From assembly GCA_023269545.1 (NCBI GenBank), contig JAHFTB010000014.1, forward strand, positions 1-53,716: a stretch of 53,716 nt of DNA, in the 5' to 3' direction. This DNA is from Verrucomicrobiota bacterium (GTDB lineage Bacteria > Verrucomicrobiota > Verrucomicrobiia > Chthoniobacterales > Xiphinematobacteraceae). A program made the translations under genes and the position numbers. How positions within the stretch are numbered: the stretch's first letter is position 1; each line of letters begins with the position of its first letter. This document shows positions 1-8,096 of the stretch, in pieces. The notes beneath the pieces were generated by a model that saw only the letters and a program-made list of their open reading frames with translations, ran no database searches and had not been told where the DNA came from.

Positions 1-1
1 T

Positions 2-520
2 CAGATCATCGAAAGTGCCTTGAAAAATGGTTACGAAGCCTTATTTACCGTCAATCCTGTGCCCATTCGATTCTCGTCTCCGCCAGGATCTCTGGGCCGC
101 TTTATGATTGCCTCCACCCATCCGGCTACCTTTAAGAACGCTCTTCGCGCCCTTGGCTCGGCTGGTTTTTCCACTGGCCAAGGAAACATAAACTCTTCCG
201 CTATCGCGACCGAACCGAAAAATGACGAAACCATCGATAATCCTCTCCCTGAAATCAAAGTGGATTTGAGTACCCTCGGAAACATCCAACCCAATTCCAT
301 CCATTTAGCCATCAGCGGCTTCGGTCCCGTACCCGCCACTTACGACCCTGAGACTAAGAAATTATCCTACAAGGTCACCCGCCCTTTGCGGGCGAAAACA
401 GTCACTATTTTCTTCTCAGCAAAAAATGAAACCGGAACCATGGGCACCACTTGGACTTTTCATTGCTCCTCAAAAGCCACTCCTGCCGCTTCTCCTTCGC
501 CCGTCCCTACTAAAAATTAA
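2..520 (+). CDS. C-terminal part of a probable polysaccharide deacetylase-like protein (5' end outside window)
   Basis: The frame is open from the first bases of the window, so the gene starts upstream and only about 172 residues are visible. The first 50 residues (a segment reading GYEALFTVNP, then SLGRFMIAS) resemble the end of a polysaccharide-deacetylase (NodB-type) barrel, where the sequence closes with a conserved Phe-Thr-Val strand and a Leu-Gly-Arg-Phe turn. The remainder, about residues 75-150, looks like a small beta-sandwich or Ig-like domain (alternating hydrophobic strands, VTIFFSAKNETG), followed by a Ser/Pro/Thr-rich tail typical of a surface or periplasmic protein. No catalytic residues are visible, so the enzymatic assignment is inference from the tail only. 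Confidence 0.45.
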   Translation, partial: QIIESALKNGYEALFTVNPVPIRFSSPPGSLGRFMIASTHPATFKNALRALGSAGFSTGQGNINSSAIATEPKNDETIDNPLPEIKVDLSTLGNIQPNSIHLAISGFGPVPATYDPETKKLSYKVTRPLRAKTVTIFFSAKNETGTMGTTWTFHCSSKATPAASPSPVPTKN

Positions 521-584
521 AGCAAAAACAGAGGAACCCGAGCGAGCTTTTCTCTGGAATCCGCGTAAGTCCTGTCGGTACGAT

Positions 585-1391
585 TTAGGAGCTATAAGGA
601 GGTAAAGGTTCTATGCGTTCCCGAACTCGGCGGATCGAAATAGCGCGTCCCGTGGATTCCTCCACATCCACTACCGCACCACAGATAATGACAGCTCCTC
701 GCGCTACCGGAAATGGCACAGGTAAGCTATCTACAAACCGTTTTACAATCGGTTCTATCTCACGGCCTAAAATAGAATACTCCGGACCACACATCCCTGC
801 ATCACAGAGAAAAGCCGTACCACCGGGAAGCACACGTTCATCCGCTGTCTGAACATGGGTATGTGTCCCCACCACCGCAGATACTCTCCCATCTAAAAAA
901 TGGGCGATTGCAGTTTTTTCGCTGGTTGTCTCCCCATGAATATCCACGAAGATTACGGAAGTTTCGGACTGCAGACGTTGAACTTCTTCCTGAGCTACCC
1001 GAAATGGATTATCCAAAATCGGTTGCATAAAAGTTCTGCACTGCACATTCATCACCGCAATTTTCCCTTTTGCAGTTTCCAATACAATGCTTCCCTGCCC
1101 CGGGGCTTCCGGAGGGTAATTCAAAGGACGTAACACGCGAGGCTCCGTCAAAAGATAGGGAGCCAATTCTTTTTGGTCCCAGACATGATCTCCAGTAGTA
1201 ATGACAGCCACGCCGGATCGCAATAAATTGATGGCAATCTTCGGCGTAATGCCACGACCTGCAGCTGCATTCTCACCATTGACAATAATGAAATCCACCT
1301 TTTCCCGGTCCTTAAATCCGGGAAGAAACCTCGTCACCGCGTTCCTTCCCGCTTCTCCCACCACATCCCCTAAAAACAAGATTCTGATCAT
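585..1391 (-). CDS. YmdB-family metallophosphoesterase (putative cyclic-nucleotide phosphodiesterase)
   Basis: A 268-residue protein of the usual family length. Seen in the sequence: N-terminal metal motif FLGDVVGEAGR with Asp9, then NGENAAAGRG (Glu40, Asn41), TGDHVWD (Asp68, His69), an IHGETTSEK histidine near 150 and GTHTHVQTAD near 175, which is the full dinuclear-metal set of the TIGR00282/YmdB family. Family members hydrolyse cAMP or 2',3'-cyclic nucleotides in the cytoplasm. The residue before His69 is Asp where the family generally has Asn (GNHTWD); the site is probably still functional but this is a visible deviation. The gene stands alone, convergent with the partial gene at the window start. 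Start chosen at the ATG directly preceding the RILFLGDVV strand. Confidence 0.88.
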   Translation of the reverse strand: MIRILFLGDVVGEAGRNAVTRFLPGFKDREKVDFIIVNGENAAAGRGITPKIAINLLRSGVAVITTGDHVWDQKELAPYLLTEPRVLRPLNYPPEAPGQGSIVLETAKGKIAVMNVQCRTFMQPILDNPFRVAQEEVQRLQSETSVIFVDIHGETTSEKTAIAHFLDGRVSAVVGTHTHVQTADERVLPGGTAFLCDAGMCGPEYSILGREIEPIVKRFVDSLPVPFPVARGAVIICGAVVDVEESTGRAISIRRVRERIEPLPPYSS

Positions 1392-1464
1392 GATTCGGCA
1401 TCCTATCCTGAGAACTGAAAAGTGAAAACTATGAACCGTGAACTGACAACTGAGAATTTCGCGA

Positions 1465-1713
1465 GGATATGGGTGCTCACCGATACCTTATGGCAGATCC
1501 AAATCGCCGCATGAGTGGCGTCAGTATGCTGGAGCTCGAATCGCAACGGAACATGGACTCTATGCCGCCAAGGAGTTTTTGGGACATGCGACGATTCCCA
1601 CTACCGAAAAGCACTATGCAGCTTATCTCAAAAATGTTCGAGCGGTTTCGGCTGTTCCTATAGTTCCGCCGATCTGCATGACAGGTGTGAATTTTTGTAC
1701 CATTTCCAAATAA
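1465..1713 (+). pseudogene. Tyrosine recombinase (phage integrase family) C-terminal remnant
   Basis: In the frame running through 1510-1713 the translation contains HEWRQYAGARIATEHG, then KEFLGHATIPTTEKHY followed by AAYLKNV. This is the C-terminal catalytic part of a tyrosine recombinase: the H-x-x-R box, the downstream LGH histidine, and the nucleophile Tyr in the T-T-x-x-H-Y context. There is no start codon and no N-terminal catalytic Arg box or core-binding domain upstream, so this is a dead fragment ending at a TAA at 1711. It marks a past integrative element beside the repeat-rich stretch at 2-5 kb. Upstream limit is approximate. Confidence 0.6.
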
Positions 1714-1722
1714 ATTATACCT

Positions 1723-1995
1723 ATGAGCATCAGTACATTAGCCATCTCACGACGATTAGAAGCCAAGGATTTTACAGAATCCCAAGCAGAAGGCGTTGCT
1801 GAGGAGCTAGTTGACATCGTTAAAAACAGCGACCTGGTCACCAAGGATTTTTTAAGGGTTGAAATGGGAGAGCTAAGGGGAGAGTTAAAAGCCGACATGG
1901 CTTCGCTGGAAACGAAACTGATGGTTAAAATTGGAGACTTGAAATCACATATCTATTTTTATACTTTATTGGCTATATATGCGAGGGCATACTGA
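1723..1995 (+). CDS. Small coiled-coil protein, DUF1640-like, possibly truncated
   Basis: A 90-residue ORF that begins 10 bases after the recombinase remnant. Residues 5-45 (SRRLEAKDFTESQAEGVAEE and onward) resemble the start of small coiled-coil proteins of the DUF1640/CCDC90 type, and residues 45-75 form a charged amphipathic helix (repeating ELRGELKADMASLETKL). Family members usually end in one membrane helix; here the end reads YFYTLLAIYARAY, which could be the start of such a helix cut short. Such proteins often travel with mobile DNA. Function is unknown; the call rests on pattern only. Confidence 0.45.
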   Translation: MSISTLAISRRLEAKDFTESQAEGVAEELVDIVKNSDLVTKDFLRVEMGELRGELKADMASLETKLMVKIGDLKSHIYFYTLLAIYARAY

Positions 1996-2545
1996 GAGAG
2001 TGCTGGCTTGCTAGGATGAATTTCTTACCATATTCATCACAATAGTCCTATGCTTCATCGCCATCTCAATGCTATTCCATATGATTTGGAAGAAACAGAA
2101 CTCTCGGAATATAAAAATCTTTCTCCTAAATGGCAGAATTGGAAAACAGTAAAAGAAGCATGCTCTCACCTTTCCACAGTAATATTTGACCGAGTATGCG
2201 ATATTAAGTAAAAGCAAACTAGCAATGACAACTAAAACGTTATATTCCTGATACTCAAACCATCAGCTCAGAAGTGTAATAAACTGGCTTTTATTATACT
2301 AAAGCTTTCCTTAATTGTAATAAAACAAATTTTGTTGTAATAGCGCACTCCCTCAATGCAGTAAAATAACTTAGAACCTGTCCAAAAAGACTATAGCGCG
2401 GGCGTTGCCAGAAGTTTTTCTGCTTAGGGAGGCTCTTACTCTAATCCATGCCTGAATCGATCTGACTCAGAATTTACCACATCATCGGAAGTCCCATCTG
2501 GATATCGCAAAAGACAGCCAGTAAGCTTACTTGGTGATCGAACAA
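1996..2545. other. Intergenic stretch without a supportable gene
   Basis: About 550 bases, AT-rich with many stops in all frames. The only structure I can support is the 20-base IS-end-like motif at 2373-2392. A 68-codon minus-strand frame at 2011-2217 has no recognisable features. Confidence 0.5.
2373..2392 (+). repeat. IS-end-like 20-bp motif, copy 1
   Basis: Reads AGAACCTGTCC then AAAAAGACT. The same 20 bases recur, inverted, at 12595-12614 and 43480-43499 with one to three mismatches. The form (GAGCCTGTCC plus an A-tract) resembles terminal inverted repeats of insertion sequences, but no transposase lies next to any copy. Confidence 0.5.
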
Positions 2546-3274
2546 TTATCCAAGTTTAAACTCTTTTAAAATATTATCGATATTCTCATGTATCACTCCT
2601 ATACTATCGTCATGTTTAAAAGCAGTCCGCGTACCAGATACTTTATAACCTTCAAGCGAAAGCGCAGTCCTCAATTTTTCGCTCTCCGCCCCCATTTTTT
2701 CGCTGTCAGATAATAACATCATGGGGGTATCCTTTGGTAAACCAGTGATATTTTCTTTTACGCTAAATACTCCATTCATTTTTTTCGCTATCTGGCCAAC
2801 TATTTTTTCAGCTGGGACCTCATGGGCGCGGCACCCTTTAGACATACTAGGCATAGGTCTATCCAGAAGGACTCCAGCTAAAGTCATTCCTTTGGATGAT
2901 GCGGATTTTGCCAAATAGGCGCCCACGGGCGCTCCCAGAGAATATCCATGTATGAGAATATTTTCAGGCGGTATGTTTTTCTCATCAACCAGATAACTAA
3001 GCATTGCATTTGCATCATTATACATTCCTTTCTCGCTTGGAGCCCCGCTGCTCTGACCATAACCTCTATAATTAATGGTTAGAACATCTACTCCATGATG
3101 AGTATATGATGTAGCAATGTCCAACGACTGCTCTTCTGTAGAGAAGCCAGAACCAGAAAGAAATAGGACTATTCCCCCTGTAGCCTTTTCTGGATTTCCC
3201 TTATGAAAATAACCATGAAGATCACCCGCCTCGCCCTTAATTTGGACAGGCTTTGAGCAACCCTTGTCTATCAT
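2546..3274 (-). CDS. Alpha/beta hydrolase (serine hydrolase fold)
   Basis: A 242-residue alpha/beta hydrolase. Visible are the oxyanion-hole region FLSGSGF, the strand VLTINYRGYGQSSG, the nucleophile elbow GYSLG (Ser112), a candidate acid in MLLSDSEK, and a late His in the segment FKHDDS. The layout matches single-domain hydrolases of the BEM46/ABHD13 sort and hydrolase domains found in bacterial effectors and multidomain toxins; the substrate cannot be read from sequence. There is no signal peptide. The frame stays open for about 60 codons upstream of the ATG with no in-frame ATG (reading basic sequence up to a TAG at about 3459), so the gene may be the end of something longer. It sits alone in repeat-rich DNA. 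Confidence 0.7.
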   Translation of the reverse strand: MIDKGCSKPVQIKGEAGDLHGYFHKGNPEKATGGIVLFLSGSGFSTEEQSLDIATSYTHHGVDVLTINYRGYGQSSGAPSEKGMYNDANAMLSYLVDEKNIPPENILIHGYSLGAPVGAYLAKSASSKGMTLAGVLLDRPMPSMSKGCRAHEVPAEKIVGQIAKKMNGVFSVKENITGLPKDTPMMLLSDSEKMGAESEKLRTALSLEGYKVSGTRTAFKHDDSIGVIHENIDNILKEFKLG

Positions 3275-3813
3275 ACTTTTGAGTTGGCGTTGAGCATATA
3301 AGGATATGTATTTTCTTTTCGAAGACTCACCAAAAAGTTGATTATTGAAATATCTTTTAATGAAATTAGTAGAGTGGCTATCCCTGTGTTTATTATTTTT
3401 AATACTTCCCCGTAGCCAATTAAAATTTTCAAAAGAAGAAATAGAAGAGGATGACTATGCATTGAGGGAATGATCCTTTTTAACATCTGCATGCTGAGCC
3501 CTCAATATTGTCTTTTGGCTTGCGAATATCGTGTACACCGGTATCCGCACTAGCCGAATTACGGTGCTCGATATTAAATTTTTAATGGCAGCTGAAAAGC
3601 GCAACATGGCAAAGCTATTAAAGCAATCAACCTATATGCAGATTTTCCGATTTATGTATCATTTTATTGGGAGTTCTGCTCTGGTTGTATCTCATTATCG
3701 ATTTTTGCACTGGTTTCTACGGAATTCCCAAAAAAGATATTCGCCCTGGCGTTTTCTAAAAACGTAACTACTGTAAGCATTTACAAAATAAAAACCTATA
3801 AATCTTACCTGAC

Positions 3814-3893
3814 TGACGTGACGCACTTTGAGGAGCTCTGGGAGCAAAAAAACCATTTTGCCCTACAAGGTTTCCCTTTTTTGCGTCACATTA
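3814..3893 (+). repeat. 80-bp palindrome-ended element (REP-A), copy 1
   Basis: Starts TGACGTGACGCA and ends TGCGTCACATTA, so the ends are imperfect inverted repeats (10 of 12). The core contains CTTTGAGGAGCTCTGGGAGC, an A-tract with CCATTTT, then CAAGGTTTCCC and a T-tract. Four other copies lie at 4376, 31448, 47226 (inverted) and 51990. Confidence 0.85.
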
Positions 3894-4375
3894 CTTACAG
3901 AAGTAGAATGAATCTTGGGTAGTTTTCCCCATCCAAAAACCTCCATCATGGTACGCGTCCCCATTGCAATCTCGACCCTTGGATGCTTTTGAATCGCCCT
4001 TCCCTTCTTGCAATCTCCTTTGGTTCGCAAATACCGCATCTCTGAAGCGAGTGGAAGAAGGGGAGAATCGCCTGCCATTCCAGGAAGCGAAAGGATGCGC
4101 AAACAATTCGGAGGCCAAGCTTGCAAGCTTATTGCTTTGGTAGCGGCAGTGCGTGCACATCGAAATGTTTCCAATCCAACAGGAATCATGCGCCCGCTTC
4201 TATCGATTTTTGTGAGAGACTGGCTACCATGCATCTTGACTTGAGCTACCAAAGTAGTGGCTAGTGGCCGCAGCCTCTGCTTCGGTCTTGGTAGAAAAAA
4301 ACCTTTTGACTCGTTTCCCAGCAAACGAAGCTCGCAATTCCAATTTCCACGGCGTGGAGAGACGAGCTGAATAAC

Positions 4376-4456
4376 TGACGCTACGCACTTTGAGGAGCTC
4401 CGGAAGTAAAAAAAAACATTTTAGCCTGCAAGGTTTCCCTTTTTTGCGTCACATCA
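4376..4456 (+). repeat. 80-bp palindrome-ended element (REP-A), copy 2
   Basis: Same element, same orientation as copy 1, with a few substitutions in the core and one additional A. Ends TGACGCTACGCA and TGCGTCACATCA. Confidence 0.85.
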
Positions 4457-4987
4457 GTGAATAAGATGAAATGATATGGGGGCTGGATCTGGTTGACATG
4501 GTTCAATTTTCTCTGTTACCCAATGTAACCCATTTTTTCGTGAATACAAACTATGTCAAACGCTATAGGAAGCAACAAAAGGGGAAGAAATACACCTTAT
4601 CCACCCAGTATTTGAGGGGATGTATTGGCTACTTTATAGAGTGACTGCCTCACATGTTATGCTGCACTAGTGCGTAGATCCTCAATGTGCCGGACAATAT
4701 TTATGTTCCAAACCGCCATTGGCAGAAATGGATGAGTATCACCTCCAACGAGACTCGAATGATCATCCACGGAGAACCTTTTATCCTTTATTGCGCAGCT
4801 GCCTTGACCGGTGTTGGGTTGTCTTTGTCGAAGCTTATGTCATGAATCATCCTGAAGTCGTTGCGCGTATCCACGCCGGTGATTATTTTGGCATCAAGCA
4901 CTTGCCTGGAATGTCTCCGAAAAAAAGCATCTCTCGGGAATATGCAGATGGCGTTGTGGAAGGATGAGCCCAATATTATGTACCCCG

Positions 4988-5794
4988 ATGAAGGTCATAG
5001 CCATTAGCAACCAAAAAGGAGGTGTGGGAAAAACCACTACTTCCATTAACTTAAGTGCCGCATTGGCTACACTAGGCAAACGGATCCTTCTTGTGGACGT
5101 TGACCCACAAGCTAATGCCAGCAGCGTTTTTGGTCTTAAAGGCCAAAGCGGCAGCCTCTACGAGGCCTTGATCGAAAAAACCGCTCTTCAAGATCTTATC
5201 CTCCCTACCCGCCTCGCAAATCTCCACATCATCACAGCCAATTTAGATCTGGCAGGAGCTGAAGTGGAAATCGCTCGCATGCAAGATCATCTCTTTCAAT
5301 TGCGCAGAGCCCTCGAGAATATCCGAAAAAATAATGCCTTTGATTTTGTCATTTTAGATTGTCCCCCGTCTCTGGGCATCCTGATGTCCAATGCACTCGT
5401 CGCAGCAGACGAAATTCTCCTGCCCATTCAGTGCGAATACTATGCTTTGGAAGGCTTGGGTCTTCTCGTACAAGTATCCGAACAGTTGCGACGATCCGGG
5501 GCAAATCCTTCCATGTCAATTTCCGGAATGGTAATGACCATGTTTGATGCCAGAACCAGATTGAATACCGCGGTGGTACAAGACGTCCGAGAACATTTCC
5601 GTGAAGTCGTTTATCAAACTGTAATTCCTCGTACTGTGCGTTTTGGTGAAGCTCCCAGCCACAGTAAAACCATCTTGGAATACGACCCGCTCGGAGCAGG
5701 AGCACAAGCTTATCACGCCCTCGCCAAAGAATTCCTTGAACGCCAAGCTAAAAATATCTCTTTTGTAAATTCGACTCCCTCACATCATGAATGA
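4988..5794 (+). CDS. parA: ParA/Soj-family chromosome-partitioning ATPase
   Basis: A 268-residue ParA/MinD-superfamily ATPase. Seen: deviant Walker A KGGVGKTT at residues 10-17, the A' motif DVDPQAN at 37-43, and Walker B VILDCPPSLG. Family members bind ATP as sandwich dimers, coat the nucleoid and move ParB-parS complexes during chromosome segregation. An upstream in-frame ATG (4964) would add eight residues before the first beta strand; I chose 4988 because family proteins start directly at MKVIAISNQKGG. No parB follows; the next gene is pyrE, which overlaps the parA end by 8 bases. The lack of a Shine-Dalgarno signal leaves the start slightly uncertain. Confidence 0.9.
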   Translation: MKVIAISNQKGGVGKTTTSINLSAALATLGKRILLVDVDPQANASSVFGLKGQSGSLYEALIEKTALQDLILPTRLANLHIITANLDLAGAEVEIARMQDHLFQLRRALENIRKNNAFDFVILDCPPSLGILMSNALVAADEILLPIQCEYYALEGLGLLVQVSEQLRRSGANPSMSISGMVMTMFDARTRLNTAVVQDVREHFREVVYQTVIPRTVRFGEAPSHSKTILEYDPLGAGAQAYHALAKEFLERQAKNISFVNSTPSHHE

Positions 5795-6353
5795 AATCTT
5801 AGATCACTTCCGAAAAACCGGCGCCCTTCTTGAAGGACACTTTATTTTACGCTCAGGGCTCCATAGTAGGGAATTTTTTCAGTGCGCCTTATTACTTCAA
5901 TATACAAAAATTGCTGAGCGCATCTGCGGAATGCTAGCGGAAAAATTACATGCCTTCGAATGTGAAACCATAGTATCTCCCGCCTTAGGAGGCATTATTG
6001 TCGGTCAAGAGGTAGCCCGCCACTTAGGAAAACGCCACATATTCGTCGAAAAAAATGACCAGGGGGGCCTGGTTCTCAGACGTGGTTTCACAATGCAAGC
6101 GGGAGAAAAAATCGTTATCGCCGAAGATGTGATAACCCGTGGAGGACGTATCCGACAAACCATCGACGTCATCCGAGCTCTTGGAGGTATGGTGATGGGG
6201 GCAGGTTGCATCGTAGATCGAAGCAGTGGCTTGACTCCGGAATTTGGCTGCCCATTTGTCAGTCTGATTCAAATGAATGTAGAAAATTTCGAAGCCGATA
6301 AACTTCCCCCGGATCTTGCCATGCTACCCGTGATGAAACCCGGAAGCAAATAA
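5787..6353 (+). CDS. pyrE: Orotate phosphoribosyltransferase
   Basis: A 188-residue enzyme of pyrimidine synthesis that joins orotate to PRPP to give orotidine 5'-phosphate. Visible are the N-terminal FILRSGLHSREFFQ segment (the family's SG-x-hS substrate loop), a core strand IVSPALGGIIVG, the flexible catalytic lysine/loop region KRHIFVEKNDQG, and the PRPP-binding motif VIAEDVITRGG. Length is right for the short PyrE class. Its ATG lies inside the last codons of parA, which suggests translational coupling of two functionally unrelated genes. Confidence 0.92.
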   Translation: MNEILDHFRKTGALLEGHFILRSGLHSREFFQCALLLQYTKIAERICGMLAEKLHAFECETIVSPALGGIIVGQEVARHLGKRHIFVEKNDQGGLVLRRGFTMQAGEKIVIAEDVITRGGRIRQTIDVIRALGGMVMGAGCIVDRSSGLTPEFGCPFVSLIQMNVENFEADKLPPDLAMLPVMKPGSK

Positions 6354-6870
6354 TAGGAAAGTGGTAGAGTAGAGAACTGCCGACGGATGGAGAGGCAAAG
6401 CTAATGACCGCCTGACAGGGGAGTGTCCGCGCATGGGTGTTTAGGGTCGATTTAGTTTAGTGGGTTATTTTAGTTTTTGGATCTGTTTTTTGGTGTTTTT
6501 TTGAATGGCGCGGTAGCGCCTCTGAAGTTCCCCCCCCGAACCGCGAGGGGATGGGGGCTGCGTAGCCACCCATTCTTTACCCACTCATTTTGTCGAAGAG
6601 CCTAAAAGGCTTCCGCCTCATTTTTTAAATCTTTCCCCAAAGGAAATGGCAAATTGACAGGCAGCCGCTGGCCAAGCCAATGGGGAACTCTTCCACTTGA
6701 GTTTTATAGCGGGATTCCTGCTCAGAAGGGATACGCTGGTATAAATTACGCAAAGAAAAGAATATTTTTTATGGGCATAAAATACAAATTTGTGCTTTGG
6801 CAAAGAGGGAGGAAGAAGTGCCACTACGAGAGTCACCTGTAAGGAAAACAGGTCATTTGTTAGATTATTT
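6354..6870. other. Intergenic region with several hairpins
   Basis: About 516 bases with no supported gene. Short stems can be read at GGCGCGGTAGCGCC (near 6506) and GGCTGCGTAGCC (near 6553), and a terminator-like hairpin follows at about 6607-6626. A plus-strand frame at 6654-6842 looks incidental. Confidence 0.45.
6607..6626 (+). terminator. Possible rho-independent terminator
   Basis: AGGC-TTCC-GCCT stem-loop followed after two bases by six T. The stem is only four pairs, so this is weak; it could serve the parA-pyrE transcript. Confidence 0.3.
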
Positions 6871-7314
6871 ATGCGATCTTATTTTTATACTTTATTGAAT
6901 GATTTATCACAGCACATGCAACTTCCATTTGATTCCCATATGGAGGGATCGCGAGTACGCTTTAAGGTAGATAAAGCCTACCAATTTGGATTAGGTTTGG
7001 ATAATTCTGAGCTGTTTTTAGTGTTTGAATGTGTTTTGCTTGACAAGAAATTTCTAGAGTTAGAGCCCATGACATTCCTTCGTCTGAATTTTGCGGCTGC
7101 TTATCATGATGGCTGTTTTTCCTCCGTCGATCCTCACACCGATACCATTGTTCTTTTGACACGTTTACCACTTGAGGGATTAGAAGTTCCCCAAGTAGTG
7201 AAAACCATGGAAAAAATGTTAAATGTTGCCGATAGAATTACACGTGGGGAATTAGCGCAAGGCAGGTCCCCATCTTCTCAAACCCTCGACTTCTTCTCTC
7301 AGGTGCGACCCTAA
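6871..7314 (+). CDS. Type III secretion chaperone-like protein (CesT/SycE fold)
   Basis: A 147-residue acidic protein. The pattern fits class I secretion chaperones: N-terminal amphipathic helix (YFYTLLNDLSQHMQLPFD), a short strand pair (RVRFKVDKAYQFGLGLDN), hydrophobic strands (LFLVFECVLL), a helix preceded by a Leu-rich turn with LRLNFAAAYHDG, the strand DTIVLLTRLPLEGLE, and a final helix VVKTMEKMLNVADRI. The L-P-L/E-x-L turn and the closing helix are characteristic of the family. Family proteins bind unfolded effectors and guide them to a type III secretion apparatus. No secretion gene or obvious partner lies next to it. I start at 6871 because sequence upstream in the same frame looks non-coding. 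Confidence 0.6.
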   Translation: MRSYFYTLLNDLSQHMQLPFDSHMEGSRVRFKVDKAYQFGLGLDNSELFLVFECVLLDKKFLELEPMTFLRLNFAAAYHDGCFSSVDPHTDTIVLLTRLPLEGLEVPQVVKTMEKMLNVADRITRGELAQGRSPSSQTLDFFSQVRP

Positions 7315-7383
7315 TGAATGAGAAATATAGCGAATCCGGTAGGGTTTCAGCAAAGGATGAAGTGCAAATTCGAAAGACAATAA

Positions 7384-7424
7384 TCACGGTAAAGTCGTAC
7401 TCATTTTATAGGAATTTCGCTATA
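7384..7424 (+). mobile_element. Right-end remnant of MITE-C at the msrB 3' end
   Basis: Contains CGGTAAAGTCGTACTCATTT and ends GGAATTTCGCTATA, matching the right terminus of the complete element at 48245-48428 with substitutions. The msrB stop codon and last eight codons (AYSEIPIK) lie within it. Confidence 0.55.
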
Positions 7425-7979
7425 AGCTCTAAAAACAAGCGCCTGTGAATTGAGACAATAGCGCAGCCCCGTGGGAGGAGGTCCATCCGGAAACACGTGT
7501 CCCAAATGCCCCCCGCAACGTGCGCAGAGAATCTCCGTTCGCACCATTCCATGGTTCGTATCCGAACGTTCCCAAACGTTCTCTTTCGCAAATGGTTTAA
7601 AAAAACTTGGCCATCCGGTTTTTGAATTAAATTTGAAAACAGACGTAAAAAGGGGCAAGTCGCAACCGGCACAAAAGTAAATTCCGGAATCGTGATGATC
7701 CACCAAATTTCCGCAAAATGCGGGTTCCGTACCTTGGTTTCGAAGAACTTCATAGCGTTCCTTTCCCAACTGACGAAGCCATTCCGAGGGAGTTTTGACA
7801 ACAGTCGCTACCGTTTGCACAGGGCCGGGTCGCCCGTCAGACAATGCCCACCTTACTCTGACTTCTCGTCCTAAAACTGATTTCTCTTGCCGAGAGTTTG
7901 ATTCCATAGCAAGTAAACTACCTGTAGCTACCAGTACCAACAAGGGAGATAAAAAAGGAATGGAAAATCTATGGCTCAT
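7401..7979 (-). CDS. msrB: Peptide methionine (R)-S-oxide reductase, exported
   Basis: A 192-residue MsrB, which reduces methionine-R-sulfoxide in oxidised proteins. Zinc cysteines are visible as YFCAGC (103, 106) and LCARC (152, 155), with the catalytic cysteine in GLRYCLNS (Cys175) and the substrate Trp in TGWPSF. The N-terminus (about 24 residues, FLSPLLVLVATGSLLA) is a signal peptide, so the enzyme should act in the periplasm or at the membrane. The motif reads CLNSQAL where most family members have CINSASL or CVNSLSL, a mild change. The last codons come from a repeat remnant at 7384-7424. Confidence 0.9.
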   Translation of the reverse strand: MSHRFSIPFLSPLLVLVATGSLLAMESNSRQEKSVLGREVRVRWALSDGRPGPVQTVATVVKTPSEWLRQLGKERYEVLRNQGTEPAFCGNLVDHHDSGIYFCAGCDLPLFTSVFKFNSKTGWPSFFKPFAKENVWERSDTNHGMVRTEILCARCGGHLGHVFPDGPPPTGLRYCLNSQALVFRAYSEIPIK

Positions 7980-8096
7980 AGGAATGACGTGGATTCATGG
8001 GAATGGCGCGGATCAGTAACTAGAGCATGGACTCCTATCAAAAATGAGCCTCTTTCTTCTCGCATCGCTCAATCCCAATGCATTAAATAAAATATA

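Larger units (their letters stand above)
3493..4987. other. Repeat-bearing intergenic region, no convincing gene
   Basis: About 1.5 kb between the hydrolase and parA. It carries two direct copies of the 80-bp element (3814-3893 and 4376-4456). Overlapping frames lie between them on both strands (minus 3863-4324, minus 3891-4160, plus 4008-4244), none of which resembles a known protein. An 82-codon plus frame at 4719-4967 ends just inside the possible parA upstream start; its product (ending GDYFGIKHLPGMSPKKS and onward) is not recognised. The sequence may be decayed mobile DNA. Confidence 0.4.

Noticed and set aside
3863..4324. 153-codon minus frame between REP-A copies
   Set aside because: Overlaps other open frames on both strands, starts inside a repeat and shows no known motif; open frames are not enough to call a gene.
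5349..5746. Minus frames opposite parA (118 and 76 codons)
   Set aside because: Antisense to a well-supported ATPase gene.
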